Shown here piece after piece: positions 7,515 to 15,423 of a stretch of 47,752 bases of DNA. The DNA comes from Frankia alni (lineage in GTDB: Bacteria; Actinomycetota; Actinomycetes; Frankiales; Frankiaceae). A program made the translations under genes and the position numbers. The stretch is from NCBI GenBank assembly GCA_026225295.1, contig JAMFSN010000171.1:1-47752 (forward strand). The letters are read 5' to 3'. Under the pieces are notes generated by a model, which searched no databases, had not been told where the DNA came from, and saw nothing but the letters and a program-made list of their open reading frames with translations. The stretch's first letter is position 1. The number at the start of each line of letters is the position of its first letter.

Positions 7515-7668
7515 CGGGGAACTGCCGCCGGCCGGTGAGCTTGTGGTCGATGAGCAGGACCAGGCGGCGGGCCGGGTCGATGACGACCGCGCTGGCGGTG
7601 AAGTGCCGGCTGGCGGCGGTGACGGGCGGGGTCACGGCGGGCTCCAGGTGGGGGGTTGGGGTGGTCAT
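7500..7668 (-). pseudogene. Nudix hydrolase, 5' remnant cut at the Nudix box
   Basis: From ATG 7668 (ATGA overlap with the upstream gene) the protein begins as a Nudix domain: SRHFTASAVVIDPARRLVLL and then GRRQFPGGHV. In an intact gene the Nudix box (REVREE) follows FPGGHV at once. Here the sequence changes to an arginine-rich stretch while another frame takes over, and the catalytic glutamates are missing. This is the left side of an apparent internal deletion. Confidence 0.6.
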
Positions 7669-7898
7669 GCGGCGGGCCTTTCCGCCGACGTGGGGGCGTC
7701 GACCACGGGTGGGACGGCGGTGAGGGTGACGGCGGCGACCAGGGCGGCGATGGCGTCCGGCCCGGCGTAGCCGATCGGGGCCGGGTCCGCGGCGGCGGGC
7801 AGCTGGCGGGTGGGGCGGTGTTCCGGGGTGCCGGTGGCCTGCTCGTAGCGCAGCTGGGTCCACAGCTGCGCCCACCGGTCGTGCCGGTCGCCGGTCAT
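7665..7898 (-). CDS. Small hypothetical protein
   Basis: 77 residues (MTGDRHDRWAQLWTQLRYEQ...). The N-terminal amphipathic helix is followed by a proline-rich linker and an alanine/valine-rich segment (AIAALVAAVTLTAVPPVV). It is coupled on both sides by ATGA overlaps. No domain recognised. Confidence 0.5.
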   Translation of the reverse strand: MTGDRHDRWAQLWTQLRYEQATGTPEHRPTRQLPAAADPAPIGYAGPDAIAALVAAVTLTAVPPVVDAPTSAERPAA

Positions 7899-8344
7899 GC
7901 GGCGGCCTGCCGGGTACGGGCGCGGTAACCGGTCATGCGGGTGGTGTTGTTCAGACGGCGGGCCTCGTCGGGGCCGCCGGCGAGACCGAGCCGATCGGCG
8001 ATGGCGGGGGCGGTCAGGCCGACCTCGTCGCGCAGGCGGATGACTTCCGCGCCGAGCAGACGCCGGCCGGCGGCCGGGGTGGCGGCGTCGGCGACCTGCT
8101 GGCGCAGGGTCCGCCACTCCACCACCGGCGGCGCGGCGACCACGGCGGTGGCCCGGTCGGCGGCGGTCATCCCGCCGGCGATCAGGTCCCCGAGGTCGAC
8201 GCCGCTCAGAACCCAGGTGCGGCAGTCGGCCAGGACCGGGCAGCCGGCGCAGGCGGCCAGGGCGGGTTCGGGGTCGCCCGGGTCGTCGAACCGGGCGGCG
8301 ACGGCCGGGTCGGCGCAGGCTCCGCCGGCAGGCAGCCCGGTCAC
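7895..8344 (-). CDS. WhiB-like iron-sulfur protein with C-terminal HTH
   Basis: 149 residues. Four cysteines at about 10, 32, 35 and 41 follow the Wbl pattern C-x21-CAGC-x5-C, so a [4Fe-4S] cluster is expected. The tryptophan/glycine turn is degenerate (DLGDLIAGGM instead of GIWGG). A C-terminal HTH-like region follows (VIRLRDEVGLTAPAIADRLG), which usual WhiB proteins lack. GTG 8344 overlaps the upstream stop (GTGA). It is probably a regulator acting on the plasmid or on a host sigma factor, but the missing GIWGG makes sigma binding uncertain. Confidence 0.7.
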   Translation of the reverse strand: MTGLPAGGACADPAVAARFDDPGDPEPALAACAGCPVLADCRTWVLSGVDLGDLIAGGMTAADRATAVVAAPPVVEWRTLRQQVADAATPAAGRRLLGAEVIRLRDEVGLTAPAIADRLGLAGGPDEARRLNNTTRMTGYRARTRQAAA

Positions 8345-8781
8345 CGGGCACCGCCGGTGGCGCAGTCCCCGCACAGGTCGGGGCTGGCCGGGTTGGAGTT
8401 GGGCCGGCACGGGTTGCGGCAGCCTTCGCACTGCGCGGTCAGCCCCCCGGCCGGCCGGGGCCGGCCTTCGGCCGGGTACCGCGACACCGGCGCCGGCTCC
8501 TCGACGCGGACAAGGGTCGGGGCGATGGCCCGCCAGTCGGCCAGGCTCAGCGTGGAGCGTTCCGGCCGGCCCCGCCGGGGGGCGCGGGCGGCCAGCGGCA
8601 ACGCCACGGCCGCGACGGTCAGGGTGACCGCGACCGTCAGCGAGGTCAGGACCGACGACGACGTCGCGCTGGGAGGGCGGACGCAGGCTGAGCACAACGC
8701 GCCGACCGTCGCCTCGCCGCACAGCGCGCAGGTGGAGTTGACCGGGCCACCCGACAGCCGGGCCGCGGCCGGCCGGGTCAC
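8341..8781 (-). CDS. Membrane protein with two zinc-ribbon-like cysteine clusters
   Basis: 146 residues. CALCGEATVGALCSAC at the N-terminus and CEGCRNPC...CGDC at the C-terminus are paired CxxC knuckles. They flank one hydrophobic segment (VLTSLTVAVTLTVAAVALPL). The layout is zinc ribbon, membrane helix, zinc ribbon. GTG 8781 overlaps the preceding stop (GTGA). A structural role at the membrane transfer site is an inference from its place in the operon. Confidence 0.65.
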   Translation of the reverse strand: MTRPAAARLSGGPVNSTCALCGEATVGALCSACVRPPSATSSSVLTSLTVAVTLTVAAVALPLAARAPRRGRPERSTLSLADWRAIAPTLVRVEEPAPVSRYPAEGRPRPAGGLTAQCEGCRNPCRPNSNPASPDLCGDCATGGAR

Positions 8782-8969
8782 CGGATCTCCCGGCCGGCGC
8801 CGGCCTCGCGGCGGGCCCAGCGGACGGTCAGGACGTGGAGAGCTTCGTCGGCGGCCAGGGCAACCAGCGTCGCGGCGGCCGCGGCCGTCAGCGCGGTCTC
8901 CCGCAGCCAGGCCAGCCCGCGTGGGCGGCCGGGTCGGGACGGTGGGAGAACGGTGGGGGGTCGGGTCAT
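8778..8969 (-). CDS. Small single-span membrane protein
   Basis: 63 residues: a basic N-terminus, one hydrophobic helix (ALTAAAAATLVALAADEALH) and a basic tail. A strong GGAAGGAA ribosome site precedes ATG 8969, so this gene probably begins a sub-operon after the hairpin at 9022-9065. Possibly a SpdA/SpdB-like spread protein, by size and context only. Confidence 0.6.
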   Translation of the reverse strand: MTRPPTVLPPSRPGRPRGLAWLRETALTAAAAATLVALAADEALHVLTVRWARREAGAGREIR

Positions 8970-9021
8970 GATGGGAGTTCCTTCCGGGGTGCCCTTCGGG
9001 GTGGTTCGGCGGGTGTGTGGG

Positions 9022-9065
9022 CCCCGGCGCGGCGGCGTTCTTGGCGGAGTGACGCCGCGCCGGGG
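9022..9065 (-). terminator. 13-bp perfect hairpin between transfer genes
   Basis: CCCCGGCGCGGCG at 9022-9034 pairs perfectly with 9053-9065 across an 18-base loop. It lies after the stop at 9088 and before the strong ribosome site of the next gene. There is no T-run, so it may be an attenuator or an mRNA-stability element. Confidence 0.5.
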
Positions 9066-9087
9066 ACTTCGTGGAGTCCTCGTTTGT

Positions 9088-9381
9088 TCAGTCGATGCGT
9101 CGCCGGCGGACGGTCGGCCAGGCGTTGGGCGCCGGGTCGGCGTAGGCCGCGCGGTAGGCCTCCTGGGTCAGGCGCTGGCCAGGGGTGCGCTCGACGATCC
9201 GGCGCCGCAGCTCGGCTTTCGAGTCCCGGGCCAGGTAGGCGATCCCCCAGGCTTCGGCGAGCGCGGCCAGGTCGCTACGGCTGTAGGCGGCGAGCATCCG
9301 GGCCGCCGCGTCGCGGGAGGGTGCCGCGTCCAGGGCGGCCAGCTCGGTCAACCGCTCGGTCGGTGTCTCGTCAGTGGGCAT
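9088..9381 (-). CDS. Rho-N/SAP-like small protein
   Basis: 97 residues. SRSDLAALAEAWGIAYLARD then SKAELRRRIVERTPG resembles the helix-extension-helix of SAP or Rho N-terminal domains that bind nucleic acid. ATG 9381 shares one base with the upstream stop (TGATG). Likely a DNA- or RNA-binding accessory protein of transfer. Confidence 0.55.
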   Translation of the reverse strand: MPTDETPTERLTELAALDAAPSRDAAARMLAAYSRSDLAALAEAWGIAYLARDSKAELRRRIVERTPGQRLTQEAYRAAYADPAPNAWPTVRRRRID

Positions 9382-9803
9382 CAGGCCCGCCAGGTGGGGT
9401 CGGGGAACGACCGGCCGGCGTGGTGCGCTTCGGCCTGGCGGTCGGCCAGGTCGATGCGGATCTGCGGGATCCGGCCCAAAAGCTCGAAAGCCTCGTCAGC
9501 ACCATGGGCTGGCCACGCGGCCCAGTCCTCACGGGCCGCCTGCGAGGCCCAGTCGAGGATCTGGGCGAACGGCATCCCGGTCTGGTGGGCCAGCTGGTCG
9601 ACGCCACCGGACAGGTAGTCCCGGACCGCCTGCAGGCACCGGTGGGCCCAGTCCGGTTGATCGGATTCACCCAGCGCGGTAACCAGCCGAACAACCTGCT
9701 GGGCGAGGTCGGGCCGACTGTCGGCCGGGGTCGACCGGGTGGTGGGCACGGTCGGCCACGCCCCGGGCGACAACGGCCGGCGGCCGGGCTCGGCGCGGCC
9801 CAT
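9381..9803 (-). CDS. Hypothetical helical protein
   Basis: 140 residues, mostly helical (RPDLAQQVVRLVTALGESDQ, then WAHRCLQAVRDYLSGGVDQL, DWASQAAREDWAAWPAHGAD). ATG 9803 overlaps the stop of the small FtsK-like gene by one base (TGATG), and its own stop overlaps the next start the same way, so it should be made in step with the ATPase. Family unknown. Confidence 0.6.
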   Translation of the reverse strand: MGRAEPGRRPLSPGAWPTVPTTRSTPADSRPDLAQQVVRLVTALGESDQPDWAHRCLQAVRDYLSGGVDQLAHQTGMPFAQILDWASQAAREDWAAWPAHGADEAFELLGRIPQIRIDLADRQAEAHHAGRSFPDPTWRA

Positions 9804-10840
9804 CAGTCCACCGCCGGGGGGTGGTCGACGCCGGCGGCGACGCGCAGCTGGCGGATCTTCTCGAGCAGGGCGGCGCGGCGGGCGGCCGCGCGGGTGTGCC
9901 GGTCGGCGTAGTCGTCGCCGAGGTGCCCGGTCAGGACGGGGTCGAGGACGGCGCGGGGGGTGGCGTCGCGCAGGTTGTCGGCGCCGTAGTAGCCGCGGAA
10001 CAGGTGGCCGTTGAGGTAGCCGGCGCCGGGCAGGTTGGGCAGGGTGCGCGGGTCGGGATGGTCGCCGTCGCGGGCGACCTGCCGCACGAGGTGGTGATGT
10101 TCCCCGCCGCGCAGCAGGGCGAGGTTGCCGCCCGCCAGGGCGTCACGCAGCCGGACCGAGTTCCCGAACGTGTCCAGGGTCAGGTGCTGGTCGGCGGCAA
10201 GGATCGCGACCCCGGTTTTGGGTCCCAGTCGGACGATCTTCTCCGCGAGGTGGATCGCTTCCAGGCGGTTGTTCAACTGCTTGATGTCGGGACCGTTGTA
10301 GTTGAGCAGGACGTGGAGGTCCTCGATGACCAGCAGGATCCCGGGCTCGTCGGCGGTCGGGTGGTGGACCGCCAGGCCGGCCACGCCGAGCATGGCCGCG
10401 CGCAGGTCGACCGCGGCGGCGGCGGCCCGCAGCTGGCGCAGGACCTCGGCGCGGTCGTGGGCTTCCCAGTCGGCACGGTGGCGCCGGCCCGGCGATTGGC
10501 CGCCGGTCAGGTCCGCCGTCCACACCGCGGCGATCCGGGAGCCGACAACGCCGGCGACGATCCCGTCGAGCAGGACCGTCTTTCCCGCCCCGGCATACCC
10601 GGCGACCAGGCCACCCAGGAAGCCGTCGCGGGGGCTGAACAGGGTCCAGCGGGCCGGCTGGCCGTCGGCGCCGGTCCCGACCTTGATCTGCCCGGTGGCC
10701 GGGTCGTAGGCGGCGACCGCGCCGGGGTGCGGGACGGGCAGTTCCAGCGCGGGCGGGACGGTCGGGCGGACCACGGTCGGGTCCACCCACGACGTCGGGG
10801 GCGGTTGGTCGGTCGGCCGGCGGCGGGAGATGAGCCTCAT
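9803..10840 (-). CDS. FtsK/SpoIIIE-like ATPase, short soluble form
   Basis: 345 residues. Walker A GYAGAGKT at about 81-88 and Walker B GILLVIED at about 167-174, in an FtsK-like context (DLTGGQSPGRRHRADW, VAILAADQHLTLDTFGN). It has no membrane helices and no winged-helix tail, unlike its larger neighbour. ATG 10840 has AAGGGAGCC just upstream. Single FtsK/TraB-type ATPases move double-stranded DNA between mycelial cells in actinomycetes; a second, soluble paralogue suggests a partner or regulator of the main motor. The two share the pattern of a DPxTGxxxVGxxxDGxPARW lead-in. Confidence 0.85.
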   Translation of the reverse strand: MRLISRRRPTDQPPPTSWVDPTVVRPTVPPALELPVPHPGAVAAYDPATGQIKVGTGADGQPARWTLFSPRDGFLGGLVAGYAGAGKTVLLDGIVAGVVGSRIAAVWTADLTGGQSPGRRHRADWEAHDRAEVLRQLRAAAAAVDLRAAMLGVAGLAVHHPTADEPGILLVIEDLHVLLNYNGPDIKQLNNRLEAIHLAEKIVRLGPKTGVAILAADQHLTLDTFGNSVRLRDALAGGNLALLRGGEHHHLVRQVARDGDHPDPRTLPNLPGAGYLNGHLFRGYYGADNLRDATPRAVLDPVLTGHLGDDYADRHTRAAARRAALLEKIRQLRVAAGVDHPPAVD

Positions 10841-10865
10841 GAAGGCTCCCTTCGGGGGGTGGGTT

Positions 10866-10888
10866 CCGACCCCCCGGACGGGGGTCGG
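10866..10888 (-). terminator. 9-bp hairpin between the two ATPase genes
   Basis: CCGACCCCC (10866-10874) pairs with GGGGGTCGG (10880-10888) over a five-base loop, directly after the stop of the large ATPase gene. It may lower expression of downstream genes. Confidence 0.45.
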
Positions 10889-10899
10889 GCGGGCTGGGG

Positions 10900-13107
10900 T
10901 CAGGCGGCGGGGGCCCAGAGGCCGTGGCCGGTTTTGTGGATCAGTCCGTCGGTGGCCAGGGCGCGCAGGGTGTTGCGGACGTGGGTTTCGCCGTAGGAGG
11001 TCTGGGCGACCAGGTCGCCGGTGCGGGTGACGCCGGCGCCGATGAGGTCGTGGATCGCCCGGCCGGCGGCGGTCATGAGGGACCGCGGTTCGTCGGGGGT
11101 GGCCGCGACCCGCAGCCGGGCCGGGCTGGTCGGCCGTCCCGGGCCGGTGGGCGGTTCGGTGCGGCGGGCGGGGGTGATGGACGGCCAGGGGTCGAGGTCC
11201 AGGGCGGTGACGTGGGCGTGCGGCACTCCGGGCCGCCGCTGCGGGCCGGCCGGGGTGGTGGTGATGCCGCCCGGGTTCCATGGGGTGCGGCGGGCGGGTT
11301 GGTTCTGCAGGCGGGTCAGGGCGTCGGCGAGCGCCGGGTCGGCCGCGAGGATGCGTTCCAGGGCGGTCGGGTCGAGGCGGGCGATCCGTTCGGCCTGGGC
11401 GGCCCGGTTGGCCAGCCGGCGGGCTTCCCGGCCGGTGTAGTCCTCACCGATGTACTCCGCGGCGACCCGGTCGAGTTCGACCTTCGGGGCGGCGGCGAGC
11501 AGTTCGGCGGCGTTCGGGGTGAAGAACCCCCGGAACGGCACGGCCCGCTCCCCCACCAGGTAGCCCAGCCCCGAGGTTGGGGAGCCGTCGACGAACTTCA
11601 CCGGCAGGTCCCGGGGGTTCACATCCAGGCCCGGGACCAGTCCTTTGGCGATGTTCGACGCGGTCCGCAGCACCGCGATGTTGCGGGCGAACAGCGAGCT
11701 GCGCATCGCTTCCTGGTTCCCGAAGGTCTCCAGGCCGGGGTACTGGTCGGCGCCGACGATCGCGACGGCGGCTTTGCGGCCTTCCCGGGCGATCAGCGTC
11801 GCGAGCGCGACCGCTTCGTCGCGGATCTTCGGCGGGGCGTCTTTGAAGATCTTGTGGATTTCGTCGAGGAACAGCAGGATCCCGGGCTCGGCCGCCGTCG
11901 GGATGTGCAGGTCATGCTCACGCAGGCCGTTGAGAGCGCCGCGGATGTCGATCGTGGCGGCCGCCGCCCGCAGCTGACGCAGGATCTCTTCCAGGGTGGT
12001 GGCCGGCCAGGTGGCGTGCCGGATGACGGCGGGCATCGACTGGCCGCCCTGGGGGTCGCCGGCCCAGACCGACAGGATCCCGGTGTAGGCGGCGGTCGAG
12101 GCCAGGTTCGTCATCAGCGTCGATTTGCCTGACCCGATCCCGCCGATGACGCCACCGCCGGCCAGCCCCCAACCGGGCACGAAGAACGCCCACCGGGCGG
12201 GTTCCCCGTCGGGGTGGATCCCGATCTGGGCGTAGCCGGTCTTGGGGTCGTAGATGTCGCCGGGGCCCGGGTGGTGGACCGCCAGGGCGAGGGGGTTGTC
12301 GTTGCTGGCCGACACGAGCAGGACCGCGCGGGACAGGTCGCCGGAGGGGTGGCGGTCGATCGCCACGTCGGACAGGGACCGGCCCAACGCGGAGGCGACC
12401 ATCGCGGCGACCGCGATCGCGGTCGAGGTGGTCTGCCGGCCCGGGGCGAGCAGGATCGTCCAGCGGGCGAACCGGCCGTCGTCGTGATGGTCGGTCAGCC
12501 GGGAGCCGGGCAGGGCCCCGCCCTGGCAGGCGACCCGGGCCGTCCACAACCGGGCCACGTCCGGTTCGGTCTCGATGACCCGGGCGATCGGGGCGACCGC
12601 CGGCGGGGGTGGGGCGTCGATCGGGACCGGGATCCGGTGCCGCCGCCAGTAGGGGGCGGCGATCGCGTAGCCCCCGACCCACAGGGCAACCGCCCGCAGG
12701 CCCACCGGGCTGGTCTGGACCGCCCACCACAACCAGGCCTGCCCGGCGAGCACGGCGGCGGCCAGGTGGCGGCGGCGGACCCGGGCGTCATACAACCGGG
12801 ACGGGTCGATCCGGCGGCGGGCGCCGAGCAACCAGCCCCCCGCCGGGACCGCCAGGCCCGCGCCGGCCAGGACCGGCCACAGCCCGGGGGCCAGCCACCC
12901 CAGCATGCCGGCGACCCACGCCACCGCGATCACCGCGAACGGCACCAGTTGGCGCCCGATCCGCAGTTGGCGCACCGGGCCGCCGGCGCTACGGATCGCC
13001 TCGTCGATCTCCCGGGCGTCCCGCGACGCCCGCAACCGCTGCGCGGCTTCCAGCACGGCGGCCAGATCAACCGGCTCGACCCGGTCCGACACGGCGGTGG
13101 TGGGCAT
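10900..13107 (-). CDS. FtsK/TraB-type conjugal DNA translocase
   Basis: 735 residues. An N-terminal helical region is followed by three or four membrane helices (about 53-97 and 114-153), a linker, then the motor domain: Walker A GGIGSGKST (322-330), DPQGGQSMPAVI (351-362), Walker B GILLFLDE (409-416) and VGADQYPGLETFGNQ. The C-terminus is a winged helix (about 685-730, IHDLIGAGVTRTGDLVAQTS), comparable to FtsK-gamma, expected to read a repeated site on the plasmid. GGAAGGAGCCCGCG precedes ATG 13107. In actinomycetes one such protein is enough for plasmid transfer as double-stranded DNA, which fits the absence of a relaxase here. It is the core transfer gene of the plasmid. Confidence 0.9.
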   Translation of the reverse strand: MPTTAVSDRVEPVDLAAVLEAAQRLRASRDAREIDEAIRSAGGPVRQLRIGRQLVPFAVIAVAWVAGMLGWLAPGLWPVLAGAGLAVPAGGWLLGARRRIDPSRLYDARVRRRHLAAAVLAGQAWLWWAVQTSPVGLRAVALWVGGYAIAAPYWRRHRIPVPIDAPPPPAVAPIARVIETEPDVARLWTARVACQGGALPGSRLTDHHDDGRFARWTILLAPGRQTTSTAIAVAAMVASALGRSLSDVAIDRHPSGDLSRAVLLVSASNDNPLALAVHHPGPGDIYDPKTGYAQIGIHPDGEPARWAFFVPGWGLAGGGVIGGIGSGKSTLMTNLASTAAYTGILSVWAGDPQGGQSMPAVIRHATWPATTLEEILRQLRAAAATIDIRGALNGLREHDLHIPTAAEPGILLFLDEIHKIFKDAPPKIRDEAVALATLIAREGRKAAVAIVGADQYPGLETFGNQEAMRSSLFARNIAVLRTASNIAKGLVPGLDVNPRDLPVKFVDGSPTSGLGYLVGERAVPFRGFFTPNAAELLAAAPKVELDRVAAEYIGEDYTGREARRLANRAAQAERIARLDPTALERILAADPALADALTRLQNQPARRTPWNPGGITTTPAGPQRRPGVPHAHVTALDLDPWPSITPARRTEPPTGPGRPTSPARLRVAATPDEPRSLMTAAGRAIHDLIGAGVTRTGDLVAQTSYGETHVRNTLRALATDGLIHKTGHGLWAPAA

Positions 13108-13190
13108 CGCGGGCTCCTTCCTGCAGCAAGCGGGGGGACGGACCGGGGCGGAAACGGGAAGGTGGGGCGGCGGCCGGGGGGCTACCGCGC

Positions 13191-13224
13191 GGACCCGCAC
13201 CCGCACACGGGTGGGGGCGGGTCC
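13191..13224 (-). terminator. Hairpin between transfer genes
   Basis: GGACCCGC (13191-13198) pairs with GCGGGTCC (13217-13224), with an inner ACCC/GGGT pair, just after the stop at 13247. It could be a partial terminator in the cluster. Confidence 0.4.
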
Positions 13225-13246
13225 GGCGGAAGCGGCCCGGCCGGGC

Positions 13247-13552
13247 CTAGTGGGTCTTGTAGAACTCGGTGTCGCCGACGCCCTCGGTGGCGTTGACGGC
13301 CTCCTCGACGCCGCGGTGGCCTTCCAGGCCGGCCATCACGAACGCGCACTTGCCGTGCACGAGGGTCAGCGCCTCACGCATCTCACTGATCGCGCCGATG
13401 ATCGCCGGGTCGGTGACCTTGTTGGAGGCCAGCGAGGACAGCAGGGTCTCGATCTGGTCGTTCGCGGCCCGCTCGACGTTCTCCCCGAGCTGGGTCACAT
13501 AGGTCCGGCAGCCGTCGATGTCGACGATCTCGCCGTTGGCAAGGGTGGTCAT
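13247..13552 (-). CDS. 101-residue protein from an internal in-frame start
   Basis: ATG 13552 has GGAAGGAGCACC directly upstream, as good a ribosome site as any in this cluster. The product (MTTLANGEIVDIDGCRTYVT...) is helical and self-contained, and similar short proteins stand alone in related elements. It is in frame with the 608-residue reading frame, so both a fusion and this shorter protein may be made. Confidence 0.6.
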   Translation of the reverse strand: MTTLANGEIVDIDGCRTYVTQLGENVERAANDQIETLLSSLASNKVTDPAIIGAISEMREALTLVHGKCAFVMAGLEGHRGVEEAVNATEGVGDTEFYKTH

Positions 13553-15073
13553 GGTGCTCCTTCCACCGGCCCGTCCATCGGGCCGGAAATCTGTGGGGGG
13601 CGCGCTCTCGCGCACCAAGGTCATCTGCCGTCCGTCGCCGGTGCCGGCCACGATGTCGGCGGCGTCGACCACGAAGGGCGGGTCGGCGGGGGTGGCATCG
13701 GCGCGCTGGGCGGCGGACAGGTCAACGAAGTCGGCGGCCGCGGGGAAATCGGCCTTGACCTGCTCGTCGGTCGTCGGGTAGCCGTCCTGGTCGATCCAGC
13801 CGGTGTAGCCGGAGTCCCGCAGGTCCCAGGACCGGCCCTGGGCCGCGGTCAACGGTTCGCCGAGGAACGTGCGGCCCTTCGGGTCCAGGTCCTCACCACC
13901 GGCGGCGTCGATCACGTCGCCGTGAGCGGTCCGCGCACCGTCGGCGGTGGGGATGGGTTCGTAGGTCTCGCCGGGAAACGAGGGCCCCCGGCGCGGGTCG
14001 CCGTCGGGCGCGCGCAGGATGTCGAGCAGTTCGTCGGGCCGCTCCGCGCGCATCTCCTCGATCAGCGCCCGGCGTTTGTCCTCCGGCATCGGGCCCGGCA
14101 CGTCGTCGTCCTCATCGAGGACGCAGTACGGGCACTCCCACCCCGTCGGGGCGTAGTCCTGGCAGACCGGGCAGCGCCCGTCACTGCCGTCGGTCTCCCG
14201 GATCGGTGCGGGGGTGACGGTCGCCCACGGCTCCCCGCCCAGGTCCGCCGACGTGGGCGAGGTCGGGTCGGAAAGGTGGGACCGGTGGATCCACGTGCCC
14301 TCCTCGTCGAGTACGAGCGGGTCGTCGTCATGTCCCGGTCGCCCATGGGCCGGACGACCACAGGCCGCGCAGTGGCTGTCGAAGTGGACGTTGCAGGCGT
14401 AGCCGAAGGCCGCGGCGTCGGGGTCGTGACGGCACGACGGTGATCCGTCCTCGAACAGGGCCGCGCCGCACCGCAGGCAGTTCTCCGTCGGGTCGGCCTC
14501 GTCGTCGTCGACGACTTCGGCGTCCTCGATGTCGTCGTCCTCGAAGTTGTCGTCCTCGAAGTTGTCGTCGAAGTGAACGTTGCAGGCGTAGCCCCAGGCC
14601 GGGTGTTCGGGGTCGAGGCGGCACGGCGGTGACCCGTCCCCGAACAGGACCGCGCCGCATCGGGTGCACGGCGTCGTCGGACCGTCCTCGTCGGCATCGA
14701 CCGGGTCGTCGTCGGGGTCGACGGCGCGCGGGTTGTCGGGGGCCGACGCCTTCGGCCGCCCCCGCCCGGGCCGGGAGGACGGCCGCCAGCCGGGGCCGGG
14801 GCCGCCGGCGGTCGGGCCCGGGCGGTCCCGGGCGGCGCGGCGGGCGTTGATCTCCCGGCGCTTCTCCCCACCGAACGACCAGCCGGTCCGGGCGCCCTCG
14901 ATGAGCGCCTGGAGCAGGACGGCGAACGCGGCGCCGATCGACCAGCCCAAGTAGCTCTTGCCGTTGGAGAAGTCGACCTTCTCCCCGCGGGCCAGCGCCG
15001 CGGACTTGACCTTCGCTTCCTGCCAGACGCGGATGATCGCGTAGGTGAAGTACAGGACGATCAGGACATCCAT
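13247..15073 (-). CDS. Membrane-anchored multi-zinc-ribbon protein with internal start
   Basis: 608 residues. The N-terminus has two hydrophobic segments (about 2-16 and 41-59). Two copies of a zinc-ribbon module follow: C136xxC...C151...C164 and C199xxC...C214...C227, each ending GYACNVHFD and separated by an acidic run. Then come CAAC (235-238) and CPVC...CPYC (301-317). A strong GGAAGGAG lies before an in-frame ATG at 13552, so residues 508-608 can also be made alone as a 101-residue protein. No stop separates the two parts. Function unknown; the metal knuckles suggest protein or DNA contact at the membrane. Confidence 0.65.
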   Translation of the reverse strand: MDVLIVLYFTYAIIRVWQEAKVKSAALARGEKVDFSNGKSYLGWSIGAAFAVLLQALIEGARTGWSFGGEKRREINARRAARDRPGPTAGGPGPGWRPSSRPGRGRPKASAPDNPRAVDPDDDPVDADEDGPTTPCTRCGAVLFGDGSPPCRLDPEHPAWGYACNVHFDDNFEDDNFEDDDIEDAEVVDDDEADPTENCLRCGAALFEDGSPSCRHDPDAAAFGYACNVHFDSHCAACGRPAHGRPGHDDDPLVLDEEGTWIHRSHLSDPTSPTSADLGGEPWATVTPAPIRETDGSDGRCPVCQDYAPTGWECPYCVLDEDDDVPGPMPEDKRRALIEEMRAERPDELLDILRAPDGDPRRGPSFPGETYEPIPTADGARTAHGDVIDAAGGEDLDPKGRTFLGEPLTAAQGRSWDLRDSGYTGWIDQDGYPTTDEQVKADFPAAADFVDLSAAQRADATPADPPFVVDAADIVAGTGDGRQMTLVRESAPPTDFRPDGRAGGRSTMTTLANGEIVDIDGCRTYVTQLGENVERAANDQIETLLSSLASNKVTDPAIIGAISEMREALTLVHGKCAFVMAGLEGHRGVEEAVNATEGVGDTEFYKTH

Positions 15074-15085
15074 GTCGTCGCCGGC

Positions 15086-15409
15086 CTACGCGCCGGCGCC
15101 GACGTTGCCCAGGCCGTTCAGGGCGTTCATCGCGGCGTGGAAGCCCAGCTGCCCCATCGGGGTGAGCTGGGCGATGATCACGGTCAGGACGATCGCGATC
15201 AGGTGGCTGATCTTGAGCTTGTCCTTCTTGACCATGTGGAAGACCAGCCAGCCGAACCCGATCAGGGCCAGGATCGTGATCGCGCCGCCGGTCACCCCGC
15301 CGGAGATCGACAGGTCGGTCGTGCGGGTGGTGGCGGCGGCCAACAGGTGGCCGGGATCGGCGACGGTGGGGGTGGGGGTGGACGGGGCGGGGGCGGTGGT
15401 GGACAGCAT
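15086..15409 (-). CDS. Small two-helix membrane protein
   Basis: 107 residues: a threonine/proline-rich leader, then two membrane helices (GGAITILALIGFGWLVFHMV and ISHLIAIVLTVIIAQLTPMG) and a small-residue tail. AAAGGAGAC precedes ATG 15409. Size and topology recall VirB2/TrbC pilins and Spd spread proteins; neither can be asserted without a search. Confidence 0.7.
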   Translation of the reverse strand: MLSTTAPAPSTPTPTVADPGHLLAAATTRTTDLSISGGVTGGAITILALIGFGWLVFHMVKKDKLKISHLIAIVLTVIIAQLTPMGQLGFHAAMNALNGLGNVGAGA

Positions 15410-15423
15410 CGGGCTGTCTCCTT

